Source: Cladopsammia gracilis (lineage: Eukaryota > Cnidaria > Anthozoa > Scleractinia > Dendrophylliidae). Taken from it: 64,000 bases of DNA. Below the pieces are notes generated by a model. It was given only the letters and a program-made list of their open reading frames with translations, was not told where the DNA came from and made no database searches. Position numbers and translations under genes: made by a program. The DNA lies in assembly GCA_022457155.1 (NCBI GenBank), contig JAJGOT010000353.1, positions 58,501 through 122,500 of the forward strand. The letters run 5' to 3'. Below are positions 1-10,662 of this stretch, piece after piece. Numbering within the stretch: position 1 is the first letter of the stretch; each line of letters begins with the position of its first letter.

Positions 1-267
1 GCGGAGTAAGACCAAAAGCTTTCTGCCGCATTCTATCGCACTTGTGTTGTCATTGATAAAAACGTACCCATTAAATATTTGAAAACAAGTTGATATACAA
101 CCTGATATCACGAATTCGTTTTCTTTCTCCAGGACTTTGCAGTTGAAGAGTCCTAAGCATTCTTCCCACAACTTGATGGCTTTAACAACACGACTGGTGT
201 TGCTAAGGAAATTGGCAACAACCATGCCAATAAGGATGGTTTGTACAACTTTCTCTACGTCGTCCAT
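1..267 (-). CDS. TPR-CHAT paralog, first coding exon only (runs off the left edge)
   Basis: Read on the minus strand, an ATG at 267 opens 89 codons that reach the window edge without a stop. The protein begins MDDVEKVVQTILIG and is nearly identical to the first exon of the TPR-CHAT gene at 29897-30167, differing by a few substitutions. It is therefore the 5' coding exon of a second paralog whose TPR and CHAT parts lie outside the window. The segment is leucine- and cysteine-rich and looks like a helical N-terminal cap ahead of the TPR array. A TTTTGTAG-like acceptor lies just upstream of the ATG, so a 5'UTR intron is possible. The edge falls 5 bases before the point equivalent to the element junction at 29895, so this copy cannot show whether that insertion is shared. 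Confidence 0.8.
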   Translation of the reverse strand, partial: MDDVEKVVQTILIGMVVANFLSNTSRVVKAIKLWEECLGLFNCKVLEKENEFVISGCISTCFQIFNGYVFINDNTSAIECGRKLLVLLR

Positions 268-1484
268 GTCAGTCTTCTACAAAACATAGAAGAAATTATA
301 ATACTTTAACTCTATTTTCTGTTACGTTGTCGTATTTAATTGGTGTTAAATATAAATTTGGATTTTGGCAACGAAACCTCCCTCAAAACTCAGTGAAACA
401 GCCCAAAAACCACACGGCAACAAAGGAATACAACTTCATGTTCAGTTCAAGGTCCAAGCCTCATAGACCGTAATTTTTCTGATCCAATGCATTTTATTTG
501 ACTACGGAATAACTTACACAGAGGGTCATTGTCGTGAAATGAACCACGACCGCAAATGATCCCTAATTGAATTGTGATACAATTTTGTGCATTTCACTCT
601 CAATCAACCAAACACGACAATTACGAATCCTGCTCTTTCTATATTTTCAATTTAATATAACGTGAGCAGATTCTCCATGGCAACGTAGACAGGGAAATGT
701 CAAAACGTGCTAAAAGTAGAAGTAAAAGTAGCCATCCTAAGATATCAGTTTACATAGGTGGTTTCACAATTTTTAGTTTTCGTGAATTTACAAGCTCGCG
801 TTACGAGAAAATCCCAACAACCTATACATTTGTTGAAATCTTAATAAATGTAGAATCGCTTTTTGTTTTTTTTTTTTTAAATTTCACAAAAAGATACCTC
901 TAATAAATATTAACGAAAGAAGGCAGATTAAACACCAATTATTGTTAATTATCTCCAGTAAGATAAGCTGTACTTGTTGCTTGTTTAATGAAACGGTTGA
1001 AGTTTTTGTACTTTCCACGGCCAAAACATTCCAGATCTTGATAAATAAAGAATGATGGTAAATTTAAGCCCGCTAAAGAAATTCAAGGCTTCTTCGAGCC
1101 AACCCGTGAATACGAAATGCTAACGGTAACGCAATATTGCGGGTTTTTTTGGAAATTAAATGTAACGACTTTTGACGAATGCAAACAAACAAAAAAAACA
1201 TGCAGTATCTTTCAGTTCGAAGAAAAAAGAAAATAATCCGTCCTGGGCGAGATTCGAGCTCGCGTCCTTCGGTTGCCTCCCGCTCTATTAATTGTCATTG
1301 CACTTATGCACTACGTAGATATGACGATAAAAGTTTACATCTGAGTGATGGATCGAGCGAGCAAGTGAGTGAATTAGCCGTCGTTACCGATACCCTACAT
1401 TACGCATGCGCGTTTTCACGGGTTAATAAGAAAAATGTAATGTTCCTCATGACACGAGCGTGGGACAAACAAAAAATCTGAGTC

Positions 1485-1690
1485 CCCGACAGGAATCGAA
1501 CCTATGACCTTCTGCACACCGGACGGATGATTCTGTACACCGGTCGGATGATTCCGTACACCGGTCCGAAGTAATGTTCATCATGTCACGAGCGTGGGAC
1601 AAACAACTGAGTCCCCGAGGGGAATCGAACCTCTGACCTTCCGCACACCGGTGGAACGCTCTAACCACTGAGCTACGAGAGACTCGTGGC
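1485..1690 (-). mobile_element. Tandem tRNA-derived SINE heads (copy A)
   Basis: On the minus strand the segment ending near 1690 contains an A-box-like TAGCTCAGTGGTTAGAGCG and a B-box GGTTCGATTCC, with the ends AGTCTCT and GGGGACT able to form an acceptor-like stem. It is followed by a shared tail with GTCCCACGCTCGTGACATG. A second, 5'-shortened B-box copy follows at 1485-1520. Between them lie two units of the 21-bp motif that is hugely expanded in copy C at 33953-34540. The tandem tails and imperfect stems argue for a SINE rather than a working tRNA gene. Confidence 0.7.
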
Positions 1691-2734
1691 GAGCTAGGCC
1701 ACTTACTAGGTTCATGTATAACATGCGTCCTACGTACTGCTAGGATCAGAAATGTCGAAAAGCCTCATCTGTGGTGATAAATATATTATGATGGTAGATG
1801 TTAAGCTTTTATCCCTGTCATTAGCGAGTGAATTACTTTTGTAAATAACTGAAGCAAGCAGAAATGCAAAAAATGCGGCACAGCAGAGGCCAGCAAAAGC
1901 CAAGTCGCGAGAAAAATATATCTATTACTTTTTTTTTGAAGCACAGTTATACCATTTAGCTAGAGATATCGGCTCAGTATGAGATCAAAGCGATGAAAGG
2001 TTGGAATTACAGTGACACCGGACAATAATTTTTACCTGGCATTGTATTTTGTATAAAATCTTTATCGTGGATGAAGCGAACATTATGGTGTTATTTTAAA
2101 ATAAACTGACACTATTTTGGGAGTCTAGGAACCTTGTTATTTCAACTTCTAGGTAACAAACGCGCATTAGTGTACGCCACATGTTTTTAATTCATACGGT
2201 TATTTGAACCTTTACAAATGGCAGCGAAACTTCACACATTAGCGTTTTCCTAAGTCTTGAAGAATCCATTTCAAGTTTACAGATCTCAAGACCTTATGCA
2301 CTGGTCAGCGGAATTACCAAAAAACGGTTTACAGTGGAGTAATTGCCTGACGGACCAAAGGAGTGAAAATTTGCATATTTGTCCCCGTCTATTATAACTC
2401 GTTCAACACTTCGATTTCACGAGTTAACAAGAAGCTGTACACAGCTTGAACTCGTGGCGCCTTTAACGCATTGTAGCATTGATTCCCGAGTGAATTGAGT
2501 GCTTTTACGGAGAAACATAAGCTTGAAATTATGTCTTATCAAGGCTCCAAAGAGCCAACCCGAGAAAAAGAAATGCTAACGCGTAACGCGTAACGCAATA
2601 TTGCCGTAAGCTTACGTTTTCACACTGACACGGTTCGATATATATATTTTTTTAAATTAAACGTAAGGATTTTTGACGAACGAAAAAAAAGTACATCACT
2701 TTCATAATGTCCAGTTTGAAAAAAGAAAAAAAGG

Positions 2735-2830
2735 AAAAAAAGGACTTCATGGAGAGTCGAACTCGGGCCGTCCGGGACGAAGGCACAAATTCAATCCACT
2801 GCGCTGTCCAAGAACACATACTACCTGGAA
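2735..2830 (-). mobile_element. tRNA-like SINE fragment
   Basis: The minus strand shows a B-box-like GAGTTCGACTC followed by a CC-ending segment, with an AGCGCAGTGGATT block at the A-box position. It is flanked by a poly-A-like stretch at 2690-2745. It resembles a tRNA-derived SINE head but is degraded, and no functional tRNA fold is evident. Confidence 0.4.
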
Positions 2831-3566
2831 AATAAATTTTATTATTTTAAGCTAGATACGCATCAGAACGCGTGTTTGGGTTGGAGAATCCTTTCAGATC
2901 GATTTTAATGCTGCACTAAAAACTCCAAATGCGAAACATCTGTAACCTTATTGTTGTCTATATTCGTTTACATCAAATTAATTATTGTTATCATTGGATT
3001 CACGTTGAATTCCTGTTACGAAACGTGTTCGTAACAAAGCATTTGCTCACTAAGTTTACAGCTGATGGAAGGAGCGAGTGAGTGAGTGAGTGAGTGAGTG
3101 AGAGAGTGAATTTTATTTAAACACCGTTGCCGATAACCCGTTCATCATGCTTTCACGTATACAAGGGTTTAAAAGTAAGACCCTTCATATAAGACTACAC
3201 TGCATTCACTAGATTCAGTAGCTGACACTTAAGCTCGATCCGGAGTTCGATCGCTAAGCGAATGGTAAGTTTAATATATAACACACAGAACTTGCCAAAG
3301 CAAAAATCCCACTGGAAAAAGCGGCGAACACAATATCAAACGGTCCTATCCATCCATGAACGCCTTGAATTGTCTTGAAAATGTGCAATTGTACGCTGTA
3401 GTTCTTTATCTTGCTTCTCGAGTCAACACACGGAGAGATTTTACGGTATGTATTTCATGGCCGAAAGCCATATAGTCGTCGACATAGACTTAAACATGCG
3501 TGCATAAATTTGCATGCGCTAATGTGACACGAAAAAAGAACAAGAAAAGTCAAAGCCCGATTTACA

Positions 3567-3588
3567 ACTCGTGTGCTTCGCCACGAGT
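3567..3588. repeat. Short palindrome with GCGAAGC tip (minus strand)
   Basis: Seven-base arms ACTCGTG (3567-3573) and CACGAGT (3582-3588) enclose eight bases. On the minus strand these contain GCGAAGC, a heptamer known to form an unusually stable DNA mini-hairpin. It sits at the right end of the private copy-A insertion. Confidence 0.6.
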
Positions 3589-4194
3589 AAAAAGTCTGCT
3601 AAATGAGTAGAACTCAGGCTAGTCGTCCCCTGGAAATGTAATTTATTTCAGTTCTCTACGTTTGCCCATCCGAAATGACAGCTAAACACACACAACGTTC
3701 AACCACCAAGAACAACATCGCTTGCACTACGGGGTGGTCTTCCATCTCGGCGAATCGAGCCATACCGGTCTATTGCTCATGTAATCGGCCTCTAACGCGT
3801 GTACGAAATAATTGCGGGAACAATCCATGCTCCTTATTCGCTACAATATAAACCATTTCTTAGAAGATTTAGATAATTTGTGGCCATTTTGTACGAGGCA
3901 GAACCATTTCAAACCGCGTGACCTATTCATTAATTTACGTGACTGTCTGAATATTTTTAAAGGAAATTCATGAAAAATTGCCTGCGCGTTTACCCCAAGC
4001 TAGATTGTTTATATGTTTCAGTACATTAACATCCGGCTTTCTGCTAATATAACTTTCCTTGTAACATTAGATGAACCAGGACAATAATTATGCCTGAGAA
4101 GTTTCCTCATTTTCAAGTTTTTATCAAAGTGCTTAAACTAGGAATGTCCAAGCTTTCAGTTCCGATGTTTTAACATTTCCCTGCTCTCAAAGGA

Positions 4195-5185
4195 TTGCTC
4201 AACCGCAATAAGGATCATTTCAAATCTCGGCAAAATGTATTTAAATGGCGGCTGCGACATAAACACGGGATTTCACTTTTTGATCGATTTCTCGAAAACG
4301 AAATCTTTTCGGAAAGTTTGATTGTAATTTTCAAAAATAGGTTTGTCACTAAAGGGTTTCTCTTAAAAAAAATTCGAAAATTCAGTTTTGATAGCGAGCT
4401 CTTGATATTTACAGACATCCATTTTTAAGAATCTTCCGATTCAGTAACATAAATTATTAAAGTGAAGTGTTTATCAAAGTGTTTATGAAAGTGCCTACCG
4501 CAGGGCAGGTATTTTCGGGCTGTATTTCTTACAATACTTTTTCATTTTTATGCTCTAAGAGAGTTACTCCACTGCAAAAGGAGCATTTCGTTTCGTTAAG
4601 GCCTCTTTCTACCGGGGGTGTGAGGGGGTGGGGAAGGGGGACTCACACACTGACGGGGTGCTCGTCGAAAATTTTCCAAAAACACCCTAAAGGGAACCAC
4701 AACCTCGTTTGATGGGCGTGGCTCAAAAGAATTTTTACCCCTAAGAGGTACCAATTAAAAAAACACGTCATATTCTGTCATATTTTTTCGGCTCAATACC
4801 CTTAAGGGAACCGTGATAATTAACGGTGGTTATTTTAGATTTTAGTACCCTAAGTGGTACCAATCTACAAATTTTGATCCCTAAAAGGTACGACGAGCGC
4901 CCCCGTCATTTTTATATGAGAGTCCTTCCCCCCCCCCCCCCCCCCCCCCCCCTTGGGTGTCTTTCTTACCGGTCGATTGAAATATGCAGCAAATCTCGGC
5001 AAAATTTGATGGCGGTTACGACTTTAACACGGAATTTCAGTTTTAGTAGATAACTCGAAAACAAAAATAACTTGGAAAGTTTCACTGTAATTTCCGTTAA
5101 TAGATCTTCATCAAAGGGTTTCTTAAGGCCCAATTCGAAGAAATTCTAAAATTCAGCATCGATATTTACAGACAGAATCTTCAAA
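4195..5185. repeat. Diverged pair of ~190-bp repeats with a palindromic-motif cluster between them
   Basis: The block at about 4205-4425 and the block at about 4975-5180 share a common order of words: AAATCTCGGCAAAAT, GGCGG, CACGGGATTTC or CACGGAATTTC, CTCGAAAAC, GGAAAGTTT, AAAGGGTTTC and GATATTTACAGAC. They look like an old tandem duplication. Between them lie several copies of a degenerate near-palindrome of the form CCCTAARAGGTACC at about 4685, 4738, 4797, 4846 and 4880, spaced 35-60 bp. The same layout recurs near 9585-11210 (copy B) and 35975-36955 (copy C). Confidence 0.6.
4928..4952. repeat. Poly-C tract (25 bases)
   Basis: An uninterrupted C run sits inside copy A. The equivalent place in copy C (about 36718) has lost the tract together with flanking sequence. 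It is one of about nine long G or C tracts in the window. Confidence 0.95.
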
Positions 5186-7044
5186 TTCTGTAATTAAACT
5201 CAAGGTGCGGAAAGCGGATAAAATTTAAAAACGTCATTGAATCATTTTTAAGGCGATCGATCTTCCCGCATAAGAGAGCCGGTGAGTTCAGAGAGAGCCA
5301 TGCCACTGAATTAATAATGTTAAAAAGGACTTACTGTGTTGGGATCCGTTCTTCGTGCGACGAAAATGAAACAAAAAGCTGTAATCAACAGAGAGCCTTC
5401 AAAACAAGACATATGACCAAGACATTATTATTATTTTAAGTTGCTAGAAACGGCTAGTAACATTTAATTCCTTACAAGCGTCTTCCTGTTGATTTCGTAG
5501 CTATTAAATTTGCTTTCACCCGTTTACAACTGAATGCGGAACAGGTAAAGGAAAACTTCAACTTCGTAAACAAAATTATATAGAAGGCTTCTTAAGTATC
5601 GGCATCCGCAAAAAGTTCGATGCCGTTTATAGGCTCCCCTTCACTTGAAAACTGTTAAACGAACGGTTTAATTTGAATATGCCGTCGACATCTTTCCATG
5701 CCTGTTTTTTTTTGGGTATTAAGTCTTTTACTATTTAACCTTGCAAGAACTCTACAAAAATAACTCTTACATGTATTTGTAAACAATCTCAACCAATCGG
5801 ACGAGTGACACAGGAAAAAAAACTTGCATTTTTCGAATTGGGCGCGTTGCCATATAAAATGGCAACGACCCGGCCACTTAAAGATGGAGAAATGTAAAGG
5901 AGCATCGTCTATTGTAAAATGAGCTAAATTTAGTAACGTATGGCAAGCAACATGAATTCTCTTTTGCACTGTTTAACGCTTTGACAGGTATTAAGTTCTT
6001 CCCTGTCTGGGTGTATTTGGGCCACCATTCGCAGCAATCATCCCAAAACGCTTTGTGTCTTTGTGGAAAGCAGAAATGTAAAATATTCATGCTTTGTCCT
6101 TTGAGAACACTATGTTATAAAACATTTTAAAGTGCTTTCAGCCGTGCTTGTACGGTAAACTGAAAAAAGAACGGTATTTCAATTTATTTGTCAGTACGTT
6201 TCCACTTCCTCAGTTTCGAAATGAAGACAACAAGACCTTTTCTGCGTCAGAGTCAGAGTCAGTCATACGCCAATTGGTCAATAACAACCGTTTGTTCCGT
6301 CTTCTGCCTTAGCTTTCCTTGGTTCAAACAGGAAAGTGTAATTTACACAAGATTACAGAACCAAACAGCTTCCTATACAAAAGAAACTTATCGATGATAT
6401 TGCCTTGTTGACTGCTATGTTGATATTTCATGTCGCTGGTACAATAATTCCAGTTCTATCCTAAACAGGTAAATTAAATATAAAGACTTCACGAAACAAA
6501 GTACTTACCAAGACGCTTCTTTACCAGTTGCACAATGAAACTAAAACATCCGGGTTCAGAGAAACTAAAACCCGGTCATATGAAATGTCGTCATAAGTCG
6601 AGAATAATTTATGAACGCCATACAGAAGGTTTTCACATTCAAGGTGGATACAATACGTAGCGACGCTATCAAGGGGAAGGACACGCCCCTTTCAGCACTT
6701 GGTTGGCTTGAATCTCAAACAGTAATGTCGGTGCCCTGGGCGCCCGGACCCCTCTCCCCTCCTATCTTGTCCAAAAAAATAGGTCCAAAGAGCCGAACAA
6801 TGTTTTCACTTGTCGGAACATCTTTCGATGCTTGATTTTTAGGTAGCTTTTATTTAAAAACGGAGAAATATGAAGGCGCATCGTCTAGTCTTCGATATAT
6901 GTAACACTTGGCTATTAAATGAGCTAAACTCAGTAACGTATGGCAACGTGAATTCCTTTTTGCACTGTACAACACATTGTGTTAAGTTCAGCCCTGTCTG
7001 GGTGTATATGTGCCACCATTCGCGGCAATCATCCCAACTTTATA

Positions 7045-7345
7045 TATTTTTATTTTAGTATATACTTAAACAGTGGATAGCGTTGTTGACGCGCTTTGAT
7101 TGGCTACTGAAACTCGGGATAGCAAGTGCTATTCACCTCCAAGCAAATTGCGGTCATTTGCGCGCGAAAATTGTAATGGTTGACAGAAACAAATGAGTTA
7201 GAAATCTAAATCTTCTACTATATTATCTCACTGTTTTAGTGTATACTAAAACAACTTTTCACCTCAGTGTCGGTGGCCAGTGGTGGATATTTACCTGTAA
7301 ATATCCACCTCTACCCACCTCCACTTCGGTGAATGGTTGTAAAAT
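7045..7345. mobile_element. Inverted-repeat element with hairpin end (copy A)
   Basis: The left end ATTTTAGTATATAC (about 7052) and the palindrome GTTTTAGTGTATACTAAAAC (about 7233) are inverted relatives. They are followed by a second hairpin whose 13-bp arms GGTGGATATTTAC and GTAAATATCCACC enclose only CT. The same element is in copy B (16855-17150) and copy C (38785-39090). In C the hairpin tip is longer. No coding capacity is seen. Confidence 0.55.
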
Positions 7346-10014
7346 ATTCTTACAGTGAGTTTGAACAACGTGTCTAATAACATAAACGTGTAAATTAAAG
7401 ATAAAGACTTCACGAAACAAAGTACTTACCAAGACGCTTCTTTTCCAGTTGCACAATGAAACTGAAAAATTCGGGGTTCAGAGAAACTAAAACCCGGCCA
7501 TATGAAATGTCGTCATAGGTCGAGAATGGATTGTGAACGATGTACAGGAGTTTTTCACATTCATGTTGGATTAAACCAGAAACCCATAAGATTAAACACG
7601 AAGCGACGCTAATATTTCCACCTGGCATCACAACCGCGTTTTCCTTGCTGCATTTTTTATTTTGCTCTTTGCTTCTTTATGGACGGACGATGTCGGGTTC
7701 GCAGGAAAGCGGTTCGAAACAGAAAATGGATCTTGGTTCATAGCTCATAGCTTTACATCGATTGCACGCGCTTATCGAATGTGCTTGTCATTGCCGTCAT
7801 TGAAAAGTCATGATCGATAAGTTCACTGGTAATGTCATTACCAATCATGCTGGTATAACTAATAGGGTTTACTAGTAACAAGCCGGATAAGGAACAAAAC
7901 CTTAATAGAGATTAAACGAACAGATAGATAGCCAGCTCACCATGATGATTCAGATTTTTCGTCTTATTCAAATTTAACGCTTCTCTTACTCGCTATGAAC
8001 TGTCCTGTTTCTCGCCGGGTTTTTTTTCACGCCTCATTTTTTACACTTGATCAGTTGTGAAACCTGATGTCACAGTTTTTGGACAGAAATATAATAATCA
8101 CAGGTCGAGAATAGATTGTGAACGATGTACAGGAGTTTTTCACATTCGTGTTGGATTACTTAAAAAATTCAATTCAATTTATTTTTGTAAATAACCGAAG
8201 CAAGCAGAAATGCAAAGAATGCGCCACAGCAGAGGCCAGCCAAAGTCAATTCCGAGAAAAATATTTTTTTAAGTTTTTTTGAAACGCAGTTATATCATAT
8301 AGCTAGAGATATCGGCTCAGTATGAGATCAAAGCGATGAAAAGTTGGAATTACAGAAAAGTTGGAATTACAGTGACACCTGGCATTGTAATCGGCATAAA
8401 ATCTTTATCGTGCATGAAGCGAACATTATGGTATTTAAAATAAAACCCTATTTTGAGAGTCCAGAGATCTTGTTATTTCAACGTCTAGGTGACCAACCAA
8501 TTTCAAACATTACGTCACCCAGTTCTCAATGCCCATTTTTGCACGCCATATGTTTTTTTATTCACACGGTTTATTTGAACCTTTACAAATGGCAGCGAAC
8601 CTTCAAACATGAAAAAACAACAATTACCGTGTTGTAGCGTTTTCCTAAGTCTTGAAGAATCCATTTCAAGTTTACAGAGCTCAAGACCTTATGCACTGGT
8701 CAGCGGAATTACCAAAAAACGGTTTACTGTGTAGTGATTGCCCGACGGAGCGAAGGAGTGAAAATTTGCATATTTGTCACCGTCTATTATAACTTATTCA
8801 ACGCTTCGAGTTCACGAGTTAAAGGCCCAGTATCACCCAAAATGCATTGCGCGCCTAATGCCTCGACGATTGAATTTAACGCAGTCGAAAATTCCCAAAA
8901 GAGCCAATCACGAGCGAGCTCGTCATTTGAAAACAAAAACAAACGACTGCAAAGCCGAATGGGTGACACTGGGACTTTAGAAAGGCTGCTAAATGAGTAG
9001 AACTCAGGCTAGTCGTCCCCTGGAAATGTCATTTATTCCAGTTCTCTACGTTTGCCCATCCGAAATGACGGCTAAAAACACACAACGTTCAACCACCAAG
9101 AAAAAAATCGCCAGCACTACGGGGTGGTCTTCCATCTCGGCGAATCGAACCATACCGGTCTATTGCTCATGTAATCGGCCTCTAACGCGTGTACGAAATA
9201 ATTCCGAGAACAATTAATCCGTGCTCCTTATTCGCTACAATATAAACCATTTCTTAGAAGAGTTAGATAATTTGTGGCCATTTTGTACGAGGCAGAACCA
9301 TTTCAAACAGCGTGACCTATTCTTTTATCTATGTGACTGTCTGAATATTTTTAAAGGAAATTCATGAAAAATTGCCTGCGCGTTTACCCCAAGCTAGATT
9401 GTTTATATGTTTCAGTACATTAACATCTGGCGTTCTTCTAATAGAGCTTTCCTTGTAACATTAGATGTACCGGGACAATAATTATGCCTGAGAAGTTTCC
9501 TCATTTTTAGATTTTTATCAAAGTTATATTCGAGCTTTCTTCCGATGTTTTAACATTTCCCTGCTCTCAAAGGATTGCTCAACCGCAATAAGGATCATTT
9601 CAAATCTCGGCAAAATGTATTTAAATGGCGGCTGCGACATAAACACGGGATTTCACTTTTTGATCGATTTCTCGAAAACGAAATCTTTTCGGAAAGTTTG
9701 ATTGTAATTTTCAAAAATAGGTTTGTCACTAAAGGGTTTCTCTTAAAGAAAATTCAGTTTTGAAAATTCAGTTTTGATAGCGAACTCTCGATATTTACAG
9801 ACATCCGCTTTTAAGAATCTTCCGATTCATTAACATAAATTATATAATCCTCCGATTCATTAACATAAATTATTGTTTATCAAAGTGTTTATCAAATTGC
9901 TTACTGCAGGGCAGGTATTTTCGGGCTTTATTTCTTACAATACTTTTACATTTTTATGCTCTAAGAGAGTTACTCCACTGCAAAAGGATCGGCATTATCA
10001 TTTCGTTTCGTTAA

Positions 10015-10662
10015 GGGCTCATTGACGTATATTTTCGGGCCCGTTGCTAGGGACAGTAATGGCTATTTATTTTTATTAATTTTAATCGTTTACATACGGT
10101 CAAATCTCCAACTCAGTCCTAAACCCCAAAATGATGTAATCGAGCCACGGCCATGATCACGTGACCAATAACGAAAAAGTCTAAAATTTTTGATGTGTCG
10201 CATTTTATCGGAAAATCGTTGACGGTGTTATGGTATTTATTCATTTTCCCATCATCGTAAGTATGGATTTCGTTTTAATTGAAAAATAGATTTTTTAGAG
10301 AGATTTAAATATTGATTTGTCCATAAAAATTGTATTGAAAATGATTTGAATAAACGCATACTTAGTTATATTCCATATCCGGGTTAGATAAATGTAACAC
10401 TGAAAAATAATGAATCAAGTTAGAGACCGCCAAGAATTTAGGATTTTTCTGCAAACCGGAAGCAATCTGAAACGAGGGTACTGAGAACGAGGTTGAACCG
10501 GAAGTCATTTTGTCAACGCATGCACTATTTGTCTGACCAGAGATTTGTGCTTTAGTGGGTTCTCGCGGGGTTTTTCGGATTGGCTGCCGAAATGCCTTCG
10601 TCATTCACCGGAAATGATTTTTCACTTCCTTAGCAACGCGCGAGAAATCAGTCCGTGAGCCC
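10015..10662. mobile_element. piggyBac-like MITE with TTAA target duplication
   Basis: The element is flanked by TTAA at 10011-10014 and 10663-10666. The ends are inverted (GGGCTCATTGAC against GGGCTCACGGAC). Copies A (about 4594) and C (about 36411) have a single TTAA and no insert, giving two empty sites. There is no transposase ORF across the 648 bp. TTAA duplication is the hallmark of piggyBac-type transposition. Confidence 0.8.

Larger units (their letters stand above)
2418..3588. mobile_element. Foldback-type insertion private to copy A
   Basis: Copies B and C run straight from the CACGAGTT block into the block containing GGCTGCTAAA. Copy A has about 1.15 kb inserted between them. The insertion is bracketed by CACGAGT on both sides. 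Its left end is a palindrome (CACGAGTT to AACTCGTG, with a second stem AAGCTGT/ACAGCTT inside). Its right end is another palindrome at 3567-3588. No transposase ORF is visible. Inside lie a tRNA-like SINE fragment and a short GTGA-type microsatellite at 3075-3105. Confidence 0.55.
268..8090. repeat. Segmental duplication unit, copy A
   Basis: Non-coding unit found again as copy B (about 8185-18365, starting at the equivalent of 1835) and copy C (30168-39842). Shared landmarks include the block near 1966/8308/34920, the block near 4205/9585/12555/35975 and the inverted-repeat element near 7050/16860/38785. Relative to C, copy A has a private insertion of about 280 bp near 350-630 and another at about 2430-3580. 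Short ORFs here are open in one copy and broken in others and show no protein-like conservation, so I call no genes. The unit lies directly upstream of TPR-CHAT exon 1 in A and C, so it was probably duplicated together with that gene. Confidence 0.85.

Noticed and set aside
1590..1690. Functional tRNA gene
   Set aside because: A-box and B-box are present, but the T-stem and anticodon stem have mismatches, and the head is followed by tandem SINE tails.
4195..4428. 77-codon ORF repeated at 9575-9763
   Set aside because: It recurs only as part of the segmental duplication. Copies have frame breaks, and the opposite strand is also open.
5655..5969. ORF starting MQKRIHVACHTLLN, seen again at 14843-15271 and 37508-37741
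   Set aside because: The similarity is duplication at DNA level. The downstream reading differs between copies, and it passes through element insertions in copy B.
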